Positions 18,801-28,800 of a stretch of DNA of 64,000 nt are shown in pieces; the stretch's first letter is position 1; each line of letters starts with the position of its first letter. The notes under the pieces are model-generated. The model had not been told where the DNA came from. It saw nothing but the letters and a program-made list of their open reading frames with translations, and searched no databases. The position numbers and the translations under genes are program-made. The stretch lies in assembly GCF_900109265.1 (NCBI RefSeq), contig NZ_FNZM01000025.1:38043-102042 (forward strand). The letters run 5' to 3'. The stretch is from Paraburkholderia tropica (GTDB lineage Bacteria > Pseudomonadota > Gammaproteobacteria > Burkholderiales > Burkholderiaceae).

Positions 18801-19854
18801 CGCCGCGCACGCCGCCGGTGACGAACAGCGTCGCCTCGGCAAGCCCATAGCACGGATAGAGCGCGGCGGCGGCGAAACCCGCCGGCGCGAAGCGCGCGAC
18901 GAAGTCGTCGAGCGTGTCGCGCCGCACCGGTTCCGAGCCCGAAAACGCGAGCCGCCAGCTCGACAGATCGAGCTTCGCGCGCGTCTCGTCGTTGATGCGT
19001 TCCGCGCACAGCCGATAGGCGAAATCCGGCGCGCCCGAGATCGTGCCGCGATGGCGCGCGATGGCGTCGAGCCAGCGCAACGGCCGCTCCAGAAAGTATT
19101 GCGGCGACATCAGCACGAGCGGAATGCCGCTGAACGCCGGCTGCAACAGGCTGCCGATCAATCCCATGTCGTGATACAGCGGCAGCCAGCTGACGAACAC
19201 GTCGTCGGGGCGCACGCCGAGTCCCGCCTGGATCGCGATCTCGTTGGCGAGCAGATTGCCGTGGCTCACCATCACGCCCTTCGGCGATCCCGTCGATCCC
19301 GAGGTGTACTGGAGAAACGCGAGATCGTCCGCGCGCACGGGATGCAGCGGCGCATCGGACGGCGTATCGCGCGCGTCTAACGTATCGACGGCCACCACGT
19401 CCGCGCCCGGCGCGAGCATCGCCCAGGCGTCGGCGTGACGCTCGTGCAGCGCGGCGGTCGTCAGCACGTAGCGCACGCCCGCATCGCGCGCGATGCCGCG
19501 CAGACGCGCGAGATGCTGTTCGCGCTTCGACTCCGGCGGATAGACCGGTACGGCCACGACGCCCGCGTACAGACAACCGAAGAACGCGCTCACGTAATCG
19601 ACGCCGCTATCCATCAGGATCAGCGCGCGCTCGGCCGCCGCGCCGTCGCGCGCGAAACGCGCCGCCAGTGCCCGCGCGCGGCGGTCGAGTTGCGCGTAGT
19701 CGTAGCGCGTGTCGCCGTCGGCGTCGACGACGATCAGCGCCGTGGCCTCGGGCCGCTGGTGCGCGAGCGCGCGCAGGCGCGCCGCGAGTCCGTGCGCGGG
19801 CACGGCGTCGGTGTCGATGCCGTGGGGAAACACAATGTGTTGCGCGGCGTTCAT
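12880..19854 (-). CDS. Fatty-acyl-AMP ligase/NRPS hybrid, FAAL-PCP-C-A(Asp)-PCP-C, 2324 aa
   Basis: Lipo-initiation protein. Approximate residues: FAAL 1-590 (YTSGSTGSPKG near 188, YGLAEATLFVTGG), PCP with FFASGGSSLSAARL near 658, C 731-1160 (HHIATDG near 868), A 1221-1740 (TSGSSGAPKG near 1375), PCP with FFALGGHSLAAMRL near 1776, C 1855-2300 (HHIVADGGS near 2001). The A pocket reads D-L-T-K-V-G-H-V-G by eye, close to the standard Asp code DLTKVGHIG. The FAAL should load a fatty acid as acyl-AMP onto the first PCP, and the first C domain should acylate Asp. The protein ends in a C-like domain with no A domain after it. The ATG at 19854 overlaps the stop of the 3837-aa NRPS gene (ATGA). The frame stays open further upstream, but only antisense to known domains in another frame, so that extension was dropped. 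Confidence 0.92.
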   Translation of the reverse strand: MNAAQHIVFPHGIDTDAVPAHGLAARLRALAHQRPEATALIVVDADGDTRYDYAQLDRRARALAARFARDGAAAERALILMDSGVDYVSAFFGCLYAGVVAVPVYPPESKREQHLARLRGIARDAGVRYVLTTAALHERHADAWAMLAPGADVVAVDTLDARDTPSDAPLHPVRADDLAFLQYTSGSTGSPKGVMVSHGNLLANEIAIQAGLGVRPDDVFVSWLPLYHDMGLIGSLLQPAFSGIPLVLMSPQYFLERPLRWLDAIARHRGTISGAPDFAYRLCAERINDETRAKLDLSSWRLAFSGSEPVRRDTLDDFVARFAPAGFAAAALYPCYGLAEATLFVTGGVRGAGLVSHAFSSAALSAGRAEAARADEAATVLVGCGAVQAGHRVAIVARAAAESHESHEANVETETSRAGERLADGRIGEIHVSGPSVAHGYWQRADASAQAFVDAPRHADGSGPARWLRTGDLGFVHDGQLYIAGRVKDLVIVRGRNLYPQDVEQAVEAHAEFARKGRVIAFGATLGGGETLGLALEIAPRMKKRFAAAQIVETLRRIAFDACGETPAAIALLNPGALPKTSSGKLQRAATREGWRARTLDLYALWEQGAFVIGGDDDAARAPDAPAALDARESALAALWCEALDARLALAPDAHFFASGGSSLSAARLVALIGARLGRRVALAQIFETPTLAAMAAALAEPESVEEAQDDAQDEAQDNAPIEPAEEAVISHAQQRQLFAWRLDPASRAYHVAAGIRLDGALDRDALRQSLDRLCERHAALRTHFVETGDAAHLYAPRTEAAAPLAWAHVDLSDLGDIDEHDRERALRECAQRFADAPFDLLRGPLLRAGLVRMSDERHVLMLALHHIATDGWSMQLLVEELVDGYRAALDGATTHGEAQAKAKTRITYADYAAWQRRWLASDAAARQLAYWRAALADDAPPLALPYDHTATDTASENADPRAAARVAFALPAPLAQAVRAAAARHRATPFVVLLAAYHAWLYRVTGQRAIRTGVPVANRTRPETHDVIGFFVNTLVLHSDCEAVTPLASLFSQLRQRTLDAQANQALPFDVLVEHLRPARDAQHGPLFETSFNYLSDDYPALARWPGARAERVEIAETHVKVPLALDLRESRDGSMRAYFTYASARFDAASVERMAAQYLRAVEAFAHALGDRSADMTDAAAPTLATLDLLDADERARVSAASVARRTPPGEPIHLRVARHADTQPDAPAVIDGALRMSYAELDARAAHVAQWLLARDLQGGEPVAIVAHRSARFVVAMLGVLKAGGAYVALDAGNPPQRLAQTLCDCGARFVLCEDDCSALDLMGVQHARIDAAQEEAQEEARREQQDRAPHALPAVDPRSAAYVIYTSGSSGAPKGVVIAHGALTNYVDAVLARLDPPPRARFAMVSTIGADLGHTVLFGALASGGALHLIDRDTTLDADRFAQTLAAARIDVLKIVPGHLHALLQAERAADALPAHTLVLGGEATSWELLDTIAALRPDCRVHNHYGPTETTVGILTQPAAQACRAAATLPLGRPLDNNETWLLDEHLNPVGTGGTGELYLGGAGVALGYLHQPALTAARFVPHPFAAGARLYRSGDRARRLADGSLEYLGRIDDQVKIRGYRVEPGEIAARLKALDGVRDAAVIVVAGARLAAFATPQPGASLDAAALKRALAALLPDYMVPSLLRVIDALPLNRNGKLDRQALSALARPAAPHREAARAAPQGETETALAQCWAALLEPSNGTDSAADNAADNAAAASSLSIARDDSFFALGGHSLAAMRLASRVRSRWAVELPLREIFASPTLAALAARIDALRVESDRASNQASNKAESATPLHALADRSALPLSLMQQRIWVVDQLADRALASYNMTAGLDLRGPLDAARLQRSLAALIARHEVLRSAFDADDEGDPVLKIAPRMEVLMPVIEPLAHPDNDANSHTNSHTNSDENARTQAIAQALDDAARTPFDLSRAPLVRATLLRFEAAHHVLIVSLHHIVADGGSVHILLDELCELYRAQRDGAPPALAPLAVQYADYAHWQRARFTPDAVREAQQFWRGYLADAPALLPLPTDRARPARVSHAGAARHFRLDATLGARVRTLAQAHGMTPFAVLLASFQWFLHRHTGADDLVIGTDVDGRERAELEALIGFFVNVVPLRSRIAADGANLASFDAWLDAARQSTWDALDHRALPFDRIVDALALKRRRDANPLVQVLFVLRDLPRGNTRVPGLAVELLRPPTTQSKFDMALFVEAVDGGYDIEWVYASALFDAATIERAFDAWRATLDAVSADPRAPLASSLSTSPSSADVAHDARSPEREC
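14002..14037. repeat. In-frame 12-bp tandem repeat in the terminal C domain
   Basis: Two exact copies of GCTGTTTGTGTG and a diverged third, encoding Ser-His-Thr-Asn repeats in a surface loop of the terminal C-like domain. Comparable 12-bp arrays at 15824-15847 and about 17697-17735 encode Glu/Asp-Ala-Gln repeats in linkers of the same protein. Confidence 0.8.
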
Positions 19855-22800
19855 CGCGTTGCCTCCAGCCAGGCGGCTTGCGCGAGGCTCGCGCGCAGTT
19901 CGCGCGCGAGCGCCTCGAACAGGTCGCGGTGCCGCACGATGCCCTGGTGATCCGCGTCGATCGAACCGGCCTGCGTGACGCGGCCCGCCACGCGCGCCTG
20001 CCACATCGCGGCGGACTCGGCCACCGAACGATGCGGCGCGCGCCCGGACCACCAGAGCGTCAGATCGACCGGCGCGCGGGACGCGGGCTGCACGCGCGCG
20101 ATATGGCCCAGATGGCGCTGGAACAGCAGCACCTTGCCGAGCAGCGCGCGCGTCTGCGGATCGTCGTCGAGTGTGTCCGGCAGCGGCCAGCGGCGGCGTG
20201 CGCCGTCGAGCAGCGTGCGCAGTTCGGCGTCGCTCGCGTGCCAGTTCTGCGCGGTGTCGGCGCTGATAAAGGCGTCGTCGGGCGCGGCGTCGTCGGCGTG
20301 CGGCACGTAGGCGTCGATCAGGCCGACGAAGGCCACCTGCGCGCCGTCCGCGACGAGCGCGCGCGCCACCTCGGCGGCGAGCAGCCCGCCGACCGACCAG
20401 CCGATCAGCCGATACGGCCCGTGCGGCTGCACGCTGCGGATGCGCGCCGCGTAATCGGCGGCCAGTTGCGCGAGATCGCCGGGCCACCAGCTTTCGGTGT
20501 GGAACGGCGCCTGCACGCCATGCACGCTGGCCACGCCGTCGAGCGCTTCGGCGAGCGGCCGGTAGTCGGCGACGAGACCCGACGCGGCATGCAGCGCGAA
20601 CACGCGCGGCAGGTCGCTGCACGGCGACAGCGCGACGATATTCGACGCACGCGGCGCACCGTGCGCCTGGGTCGTCGCCGATTCGATATGCGCGGCCAGC
20701 GCGCGCACCGTCGCGTGCTGGAACAGCGCTTCGAGCGTGAGGCCCGGCAAATCCAGATCGCGTGCGCGCGCCAGCAGTTTGAGCGCGAGCAGCGAATGAC
20801 CGCCCGCCGCGAAGAAGTCGTCGGTGACGCCAAATTCGGCTTGCGGCAGCACCTCCTGCCACAGCGCGAGCAGACGCGCTTCGAGCGGCGTGCGCGGCGC
20901 CACGCGCGCCGCCGATGCGCCCGCCTGCGGCGCGGGCAGCGCCGCACGGTCGAGCTTGCCGTTCTGCATCAGCGGCAGGCGTTCGAGCCGCACCAGCGCC
21001 GACGGCACCATGTACGCGGGCAGCCGGCTTTCGAGCACGCGGCGCAGCGCGCCGTCGTCGGCTTCGTCAGCATCGCCGACGACATAACCGACCAGCCGCT
21101 TCGCGTCGCCCTCGCCGTGCAGCGCCACGGCGCTCGCCGTGACGCCCGGCGCCTCGCGCAGCACCGCCTCGATCTCGCCCGGCTCGATGCGGAAACCGCG
21201 CAGCTTCACCTGCTGATCGAGACGGCCGAGGAAGTCGATGCTGCCGTCCGCGCGGCGTCGGCACAGATCGCCGCTGCGATACAGTCGCGCGCCGGGCCGC
21301 TGCGGATCGGGCACGAAGCTCGCCGCCGTGAGACCGGGCCGCCCGAGATAGCCGCGCGCGAGCGTGAGCCCGCCGATACACAGCTCGCCCAGCGCGCCCG
21401 GCGGCAGCTCGTTGCCGTCGCGGTCCATCACGTAGACGCAGCGCGACGCATACGGCTCGCCGATCGACACGATGGTCTGCGCGCTGTCCTCCGCGCGCGT
21501 TTCGCGATACATGCACGCGACCGTGGTTTCGGTCGGACCGTAGAGGTTGTCGAGACGGATGTGCGCGAGCGGACCCGCCTGCCATTGCGCGAGCGCGTCG
21601 CCGGGCAAGCCCTCGCCGCCCACGGTGATCTGGCGCAGCGCGGCCAGATCCTCGCGCGGCGGCGGCGTGCGCAGCCATTGCTGCCAGTAGGCCGTCGGAA
21701 TGCGCGCGAAGCTCACGCGGCCCTCTTTCAGATGGCGGCTCGTCGCGGGCGCGTCCCACAACTGCGGGCCGCGCATTTCGACCTGGCCGCCTTGCATCAG
21801 CGCGGGCAGCATCTCGTGCAGCGCGACGTCGAAATTGATCGTCGACGATTGCAGCTGCGTGTCGCGCGCGTCGATGCCATACGTGGCGATGAAGTCGTCG
21901 AGATGGCGGCTCAGCGCGTCGTGGCTCACCGCCACGCCCTTGGGCCGCCCCGCCGATCCCGAGGTGTAGATCACGTAGGCAAGCTGATCCGGGTGGATCG
22001 CGGCGTGCGCCTCGGGCGCGATGACGTCGCGCGCGCCGTCACGCAGCGCGGCGATGTCGAGCGCGTCGCGGCCCGCGAACAGCGCGCCGCAGGCGTCGAG
22101 CGTCGCGGCGTCGGCGAGCACGCAGGCAAGCTGCGCTTCGTCGATCATCGTGCGCAGACGCTCGGGCGGATAAGCCGGATCGAGCGGCACGAAGGCCGCG
22201 CCCGAACGCAGGACGCCGACGAGCGCCGCCACCAGCCCGACCGAGCGCGTGAGGCACAGACCGACGCGCTGCTCCGCGACCGCGCCGCGCGTCTGCAAGG
22301 TGCGCGCGATGCGGGCCGACCAGGCGTCGAGTTCGCCGTAATTCAGGTGCTCGCCCTCGCAGTGCAGCGCGTGTGCGTGCGGCTGCATGCGCGCCCGTTC
22401 GGCGATGCGCGCGCCCACCGGCGAGAAAGGATGTGCGTGCAACGGTTCTGCGCTTTGCGGCCGCGCGGGCGCGAGTTGCAGCGCGGCCAGCGGCGTGTTC
22501 GCATCGGCGACGATCTGGCCGAGCATCGTCACGTAATCGGCGAGCAGACGATCGACGGTCGCCGCGTCGAACACGTCGCGCGCGTAGGTGAAGGACAGCA
22601 GCGTGCTGTTCTTCGATGCGTTCTTCGATGCGTTCGTCGTGTTCGTCGCCGTGTGCTTCACTTCGCGCGCGGTCAGCACGAGGTCGAAGCGCGCGGTGCC
22701 CGTCGACGTTTCAATCGGCGACGCGCGCAGTCCGGGCAGATGCAAACCGTCGCCCGGCGCGCCGCCGTCGTAGTTGAACATCACGCTGAAAAGCGGCGTG

Positions 22801-25800
22801 TGCGAAAGGCTGCGCTCGGGGCTCAGCGCCTCGACCACGCGCGCGAACGGCACCTGCTGATGCGCCTGCGCCTCGACGAGCCGCTCGCTCACGTGGCGCA
22901 CCAGCGCGCTCACGTCGCCGAGGCCGTCGAGTTCGCTACGCACCACCAGCGTGTTGACGAAGAAGCCGACCATGCGCTGCGTGTCGAGCCGGTCGCGTCC
23001 CGTCGCGGGCACGCCCACGCGGATGTCGTACTGGCCGCTGTAGCGCGCGAGCAGCAGGTCGAACGCCGCCAGCAGCACGGCCGCGCTGGTCGTGTCGTGA
23101 CGGCGCGCGAGCGTGCGCACCGCCGCGGCGGTCGCCTCCGGAAGCGCGACGCCGACGCGTCCGCCCGCCTGGCTGCGCCGCGCGCCCGGCCGCCGGTCGA
23201 ACGGCAGTTCGAGCGCGGCATGCTCGCCCGCGAGCCGCACGCGCCAGAAGTCGAGATCGGCTTCGGCGCGCGCGCTTTGCGCCGCGTCGCGCTGCCACAG
23301 CGCGTAATCGGCGTACTGGCGCGGCAGCGGCGCGGATTCGCGCAACAAGCCGTGAATGTGCGCCGCGTAGGCGCGTGAGAACTCGTCGAGCAGGAGCTGA
23401 TTCGACCAGGCGTCGGAGATCAGATGATGCGTGAGGACATGCAACACGTGATCGCGCTCGCCGAGGCGGATCAAGGTCACGCGCAGCAGCGGCCCCGCGT
23501 CCAGATCGAACGGCGTGCGCGAGATCGACTGGAGCGTGTCGGCGAGACGCTGGGCCTGCTGCGCGCACGGCACATCAGCGAGATCGAGCACCGACAGCAC
23601 GGGCGCGGGCGCATCGAAGCGTTGCAGCGCCTCGCCGTCGGTTTCCACGAAACGCGTGCGCAGGCTTTCGTGACGCGCGACCAGCGCCGCGAGCGCGCCC
23701 TGCACCGCCGCGCGGTCGAGCGTGCCTTCGAGACGCACCGCGCCCGGCAGGTTGTAGGCCGCGCTGCGCGGATCGAGACGCGCGAAGAACCACAGACGCG
23801 CCTGCGCGGGCGAAAGCGGCGCGGCGTCCATGTCGGCCGGACGTGCGGGCAGCGTGTGCGTTTCCGTGTTTGCGTTCGTGTTCGTGGCATCGGCGCTCGC
23901 ACCGCCACGCAACGCGCTCAGTTCGCGCGCGAGATCGGCGAGCACGGGCGCGGCGAACACCAGGCGCACGGGCACGTCGATACGCCACGCCTCGCGCAGC
24001 GCCGCCGTCATCCGCAGCGCGAGCAGCGACTGGCCGCCGAGCGCGAAGAAGTGATCGCGGCGGCCCACACGCGCGACGCCGAGCAGCGATTGCCACACGT
24101 CGGCGAGTTGCGTTTCGATGTCGCCTTGCGGCGGCTCGAAGGTGTCGGCGTCCGCTTCGAGCGTGGGCGCGGGCAGCGCGTGACGGTCGATCTTGCCGTT
24201 GCTGTTCAGCGGCAGCCGTTCGAGCACGACGACGGCGGCCGGCACCATGTAATCGGGCAGCGCACGCGAGAGCCGTTCGCGCAGTGCAGCGCCGATGGCG
24301 GCATCGTCGGCTGCGGCACCAGGTGCGTGCGGCGCGACATAAGCAACGAGGCGGACATCACGCACATCGCGCTCGTCAGTCGCCGACGCCTGCTGCGCCA
24401 CGACGATCGCTTCGCGCACCGCCTCCTGCGCGAGCAATTGCGCCTCGATTTCGCCCGGCTCGATCCGAAAGCCGCGAATCTTCATCTGATGATCGGCGCG
24501 GCCCAGATAGTCGAGCCTGCCGTCGCCGCGCCATTTCGCCAGATCGCCGGTGCGATAGAGACGCGCGCCCGGCGTGTCGAACGGATTCGGCACGAAGCTC
24601 GCCGCGCTCAAGCCCGCGCGGCCCTGATAGCCGCGCGCGAGCCCCACGCCACCGATATAGAGGTCGCCCGCCACGTTCGCAGGCGCGAGATCGAGATTCG
24701 CGTCGAGCACGTAAAGCTGCGTCGCGGCGATGGGCGCGCCGATCACAGGCGCGGCGTCCGTCACGCGGCCCGCCGCCGACCAGATGGTCGTTTCGGTCGG
24801 ACCGTAGAGATTCCATAGCTCGATGCCTTCGCCGAGCGCGAGCAGATCGCGCGCGAGATCGGCCTGCAAGGCTTCGCCGCCGCACAGCGCCTTGAAACGG
24901 CGCGGTGCTGTGTTTTGCGCTTGCGTCGATGTTTGCCGCCACGCGGCCGAAGGCCAGCCGCCCGCGCGCAAGAGCCGCCAACCCGCCGGCGTCGATTGCA
25001 GCGCCGTCGCGCCCGACGTGTCGATCAGACGCGCGAGCGCCGCACCGTCGCGCACCGTCTCGCGCGGCGCGATCACCACGCGCGCGCCCACCGTGAGCGG
25101 CAAGAAGAGTTCGAGCGCGGCGATGTCGAATGAGAGCGACGTGACGGCCACGAGCACGTCGTCGGCGGCGAGGCCCGGCGCCTCGCGCATCGAGAGCAGG
25201 AAGTGCCCCAGCGCGCCATGCGTGACCATCACGCCCTTGGGCGTGCCCGTCGAGCCCGAGGTGTAGATCACATACGCGAGTTGCGCGCCCGTCACCTCCA
25301 CATTCGGACGATGCGCGGGTTCGTCGCCGAGATCGGCGCGGTCGAGTTCGAGGCGCGCAAGACGCGTTTGCGGATCGCAGGCGTCGGCGTGTGCGCTATC
25401 GGCGATCAGCACGCGCGCGCCGCTATCGGCGAGCATGAACGCGCGCCGCGCCACCGGCAGCGCCGGATCGAGCGGCACATACGCGCCGCCCGCCTTGTGG
25501 ACCGCGAGCAGCGCCGCGACCATGTCGGCCGAGCGCTCGACGCACACGCCGACGCGCGTTTCCGGCGCGACGCCGAGCGTCAGCAGCCGATGCGCGAGCC
25601 GGTTGGCACGCGCGTCGAGTTCGGCGTAGCTGAGCGTGACGCCGCCGCACTGGAGCGCGACGGCGTGCGGCGTCGTGGCCGCCTGGCGCTCGATCAGCCG
25701 ATGCGCGCACGCGGCCTGCGCGAAACGCCGCGCGTTGCGTCCGAGCGCGAGCAGACGCGCGCGTTCGGCGTCGTCGAGCAGCGCCGGATGACGCGTCTCG

Positions 25801-28800
25801 CGTTCGCTCGCGATCTGTTGCAGCACGCCGAGATAACTGTCGAACAGGCGCTCGACGGTGGCCGCATCGAACACGTCGCTCGCATAGGTGAGCGCGAGCT
25901 GGATGTGGCCGCCCTGCGTCGCGACATCGAGCGCAAGATCGACCTGCGCCGACGCCGCCGTGCCCGCGAGCGTGCGCACCGTGAGGCCCGGCAGCGCGAA
26001 CGGCGCGCCGTGCGCGGCGTCGTTTTCCTCGACGTAGTTGAACATCGCCTGGAACAGCGGCGTATGCGCGACGCTGCGCTGCGGTTGCAGACGCTCGACG
26101 AGCGTCGCGAACGGCACGTCGGCGTGAGCGTGCGCGCCCGCCATGCGCGTGCGCACTTCGTCGAGCAGCGCGCTGAACGGCGCGTGGCGCGGCGTGGTCA
26201 TGCGGATCACGAGCGTGTTGACGAAGAAGCCGATCAGCGGCTCGGTTTCGAGGCGGTCGCGGCCCGCGACGGGCACGCCGACGCGCACGTCCTGCTGACC
26301 GCCATAGCCTTGCAGCAGCGAGCCGAACGCGGCCAGCAACATCATGAAGCGCGTCGCGCCCTGCTCGCGCGCGCCGGCGTCGAGCGCCTGCGCCAGCGCG
26401 GGATCGAGCGTGCGGCGCAGCGTGGCGCCCGCCGTGCCGCGCGGGCCGGTGCGCACGCGATCGACGGGCAGCGCGAGCAGCGGCTGCGTGTCGATCGCGT
26501 CATTCGTACCACTTTCACCGCCCAGTTCGCGCATCCAGTAGTCGATCTGCGCCGTGTCCTGTGCGGCGAGACGCGCGCGCTGCCAGATCGCGTAGTCGCC
26601 GAATTGCACCGGCAGCGGCGCGAACGCGGGCGACGCGCCGCGCAACGCCGCCGCATAGCCTTGCGCGAATTCGCGCAGCAACGTGGCTTGCGACCACGCA
26701 TCGGAGACGATGTGCGGCATCGCGAAATGCAACACGGTTTCGTCGGCGAGTTGCGTCTCTGCGTGCGGATACGTCAGCAGCGTCACGCGCAGCATCGGGC
26801 CGCGTTCGAGATCGAACGGCAGCCGCGTGAGCGCTTTCAGACGCGCGTCGAGTTCGTCGGCGCGAGCAAGCTGTTCTTCGCGCCAGTCGTAACTGCCCGC
26901 CGCATCGACGTGTTGCCACGCCTCGCCCGCATGCTCCACGAAGCGCGTGCGCAGCGTCTCGTGACGCGCGACCAGCGCATCGAGCGAGCGGCGCACGGCC
27001 GCGCGGTCGAGCACGCCCGTCAGCGCCACCGCGCCCGAGATCGTGTAGGCGGCGCTCGCCGGATCGAGCTTCCAGAGGAACCAGAGACGCTGCTGGCCGT
27101 CGGTCAGCGGGATCGGCGTGCCGGGCGCGCGCGGCACGATCGTGTCGACGTTCGCCGGCGTGTCGCTTTCCGCGGCGAGTTCCGCGGCGAGATCGGCAAG
27201 CACGGGGTTCAGAAACAGCGTGCGCAGCGAGACCGCGCGAGCGAGCGCCTCGCGCACGCGCGCGGCGACCTGCATCATCAGCAGCGAATGGCCGCCGATT
27301 TCGAAAAAGTTGTCGGTCACGCCCAGATCGTCGCGGCCGAGCACGGTCTGCCAGATCGCCAGCAGCGTGCGTTCGGTCTCGCTGCGCGGCGCGGTGCGGC
27401 GGCGCGCAGCGTCCTGCCCCGGCTCGGGCAGCGCGGCGCGGTCGAGCTTGCCGTTTTGCATCGTCGGCAGGCGGTCGAGCCAGACCAGCGCGGACGGCAC
27501 CATGTAGCCCGGCAAACGGCTTTGCAGCAGACGGCGCACGGCCGTGTCGTCGGCCTCGCCCACCACGTAGCCGACGAGGCGCTTCGCGTCGCCCTCGCCG
27601 CGCAATGCGGCGGCGGCCGCTTCGACGCCCGGCGCCTCGCGCAGCACGGCTTCGATTTCGCCGAGTTCGATGCGATGCCCGCGCAGCTTCACCTGCTGAT
27701 CGAGGCGGCCGAGAAAGTCGATGCTGCCGTCCAGGCGCCGGCGGCACAGATCGCCGGTGCGATAGAGACGGCTGCCGGGCGCGCCCTGCGGATCGGGCAC
27801 GAAGCGTTCGGCCGTGAGCGCGGCGCGGCCCAGATAGCCACGCGCGAGCGTGTCGCCGCCGACGCACAGTTCGCCGAGCGCGCCGACCGGCGCTTCGTTG
27901 CCGTCGGCGTCGCACACGCGCGCGGTGCGCGACGGATACGGGCCGCCGATCGACACGATCGCCTGCGCCTCGTCCTGCGCGCGCGTCTCGCGATACAGGC
28001 AGGCGATGGTGGTTTCGGTCGGCCCGTAAAGGTTGTCGAGGCGGATATGGCCGAGCGGGCCGCTGCGCCACTGACGCAGCGCGTCGCCAGGCAGGCCCTC
28101 GCCGCCCACGGTGATCTGGCGCAGCGCTGCGAGCGCGTCGGCGGGCGGCGGCTCGCGCAGCCATTGCTGCCAGTAAGCGGTGGGAATGCGCGCGAACGTG
28201 ACCTTCTGCTCGATCAGATGATGGCTCGTGGTTTCCGGGTCCCAGAGCTGCGGGCCGCGCATTTCGATCTGGCCGCCCATCAGCAGCGCGGGCAGCATTT
28301 CGTGCAGCGCGACGTCGAAGTTGATCGTCGACGATTGCAGTTGCTTGTCGTGCGCGCCGATCGCGTAGGTGCCGATGAAATCGTCGAGGTGACGCGCGAG
28401 CGTGCCGTGCGTGATCGCCACGCCTTTCGGGCGTCCGGTCGAGCCCGAGGTGTAGATCACGTAGGCGAGCTGGTCGGGGTGGATCGGCGCGGCGGACGTG
28501 GCGCGGGCGCTTTCGTCTGCATCATTTGCATCATTTGCTTCGCTCGCGAGCGAGGCGATGTCGACGGTTTCGCGCCCGTTCAGCAGCGCGCCCAGACGCG
28601 CCGCGCCCGCCGCATCGGCCAGCACGCAGTCGATTCCGGCGTCGTCGAGCATCGCGGCGAGGCGTTCGAGCGGATACGCGGGGTCGAGCGGCACGAAGGC
28701 AGCGCCCGACTTCAGCACGCCGAGCACGCCCGCGACCAGCGCGGCCGAGCGCTCCACGCACAGGCCGATGCGCTGATCGGCCCGCGCGCCGAGCGTGCGC

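Noticed and set aside
19855..20862. N-terminal extension of the 2324-aa NRPS by about 336 codons
   Set aside because: The extension overlaps the TE-coding end of the 3837-aa NRPS in another frame and is low-complexity. The FAAL family sequence begins at the ATG at 19854, which overlaps the upstream stop codon.
2070..28550. CRISPR-like or mobile-element repeats
   Set aside because: The repeats are 9-12 bp, lie in coding frames and have no spacers, terminal inverted repeats or transposase genes nearby.
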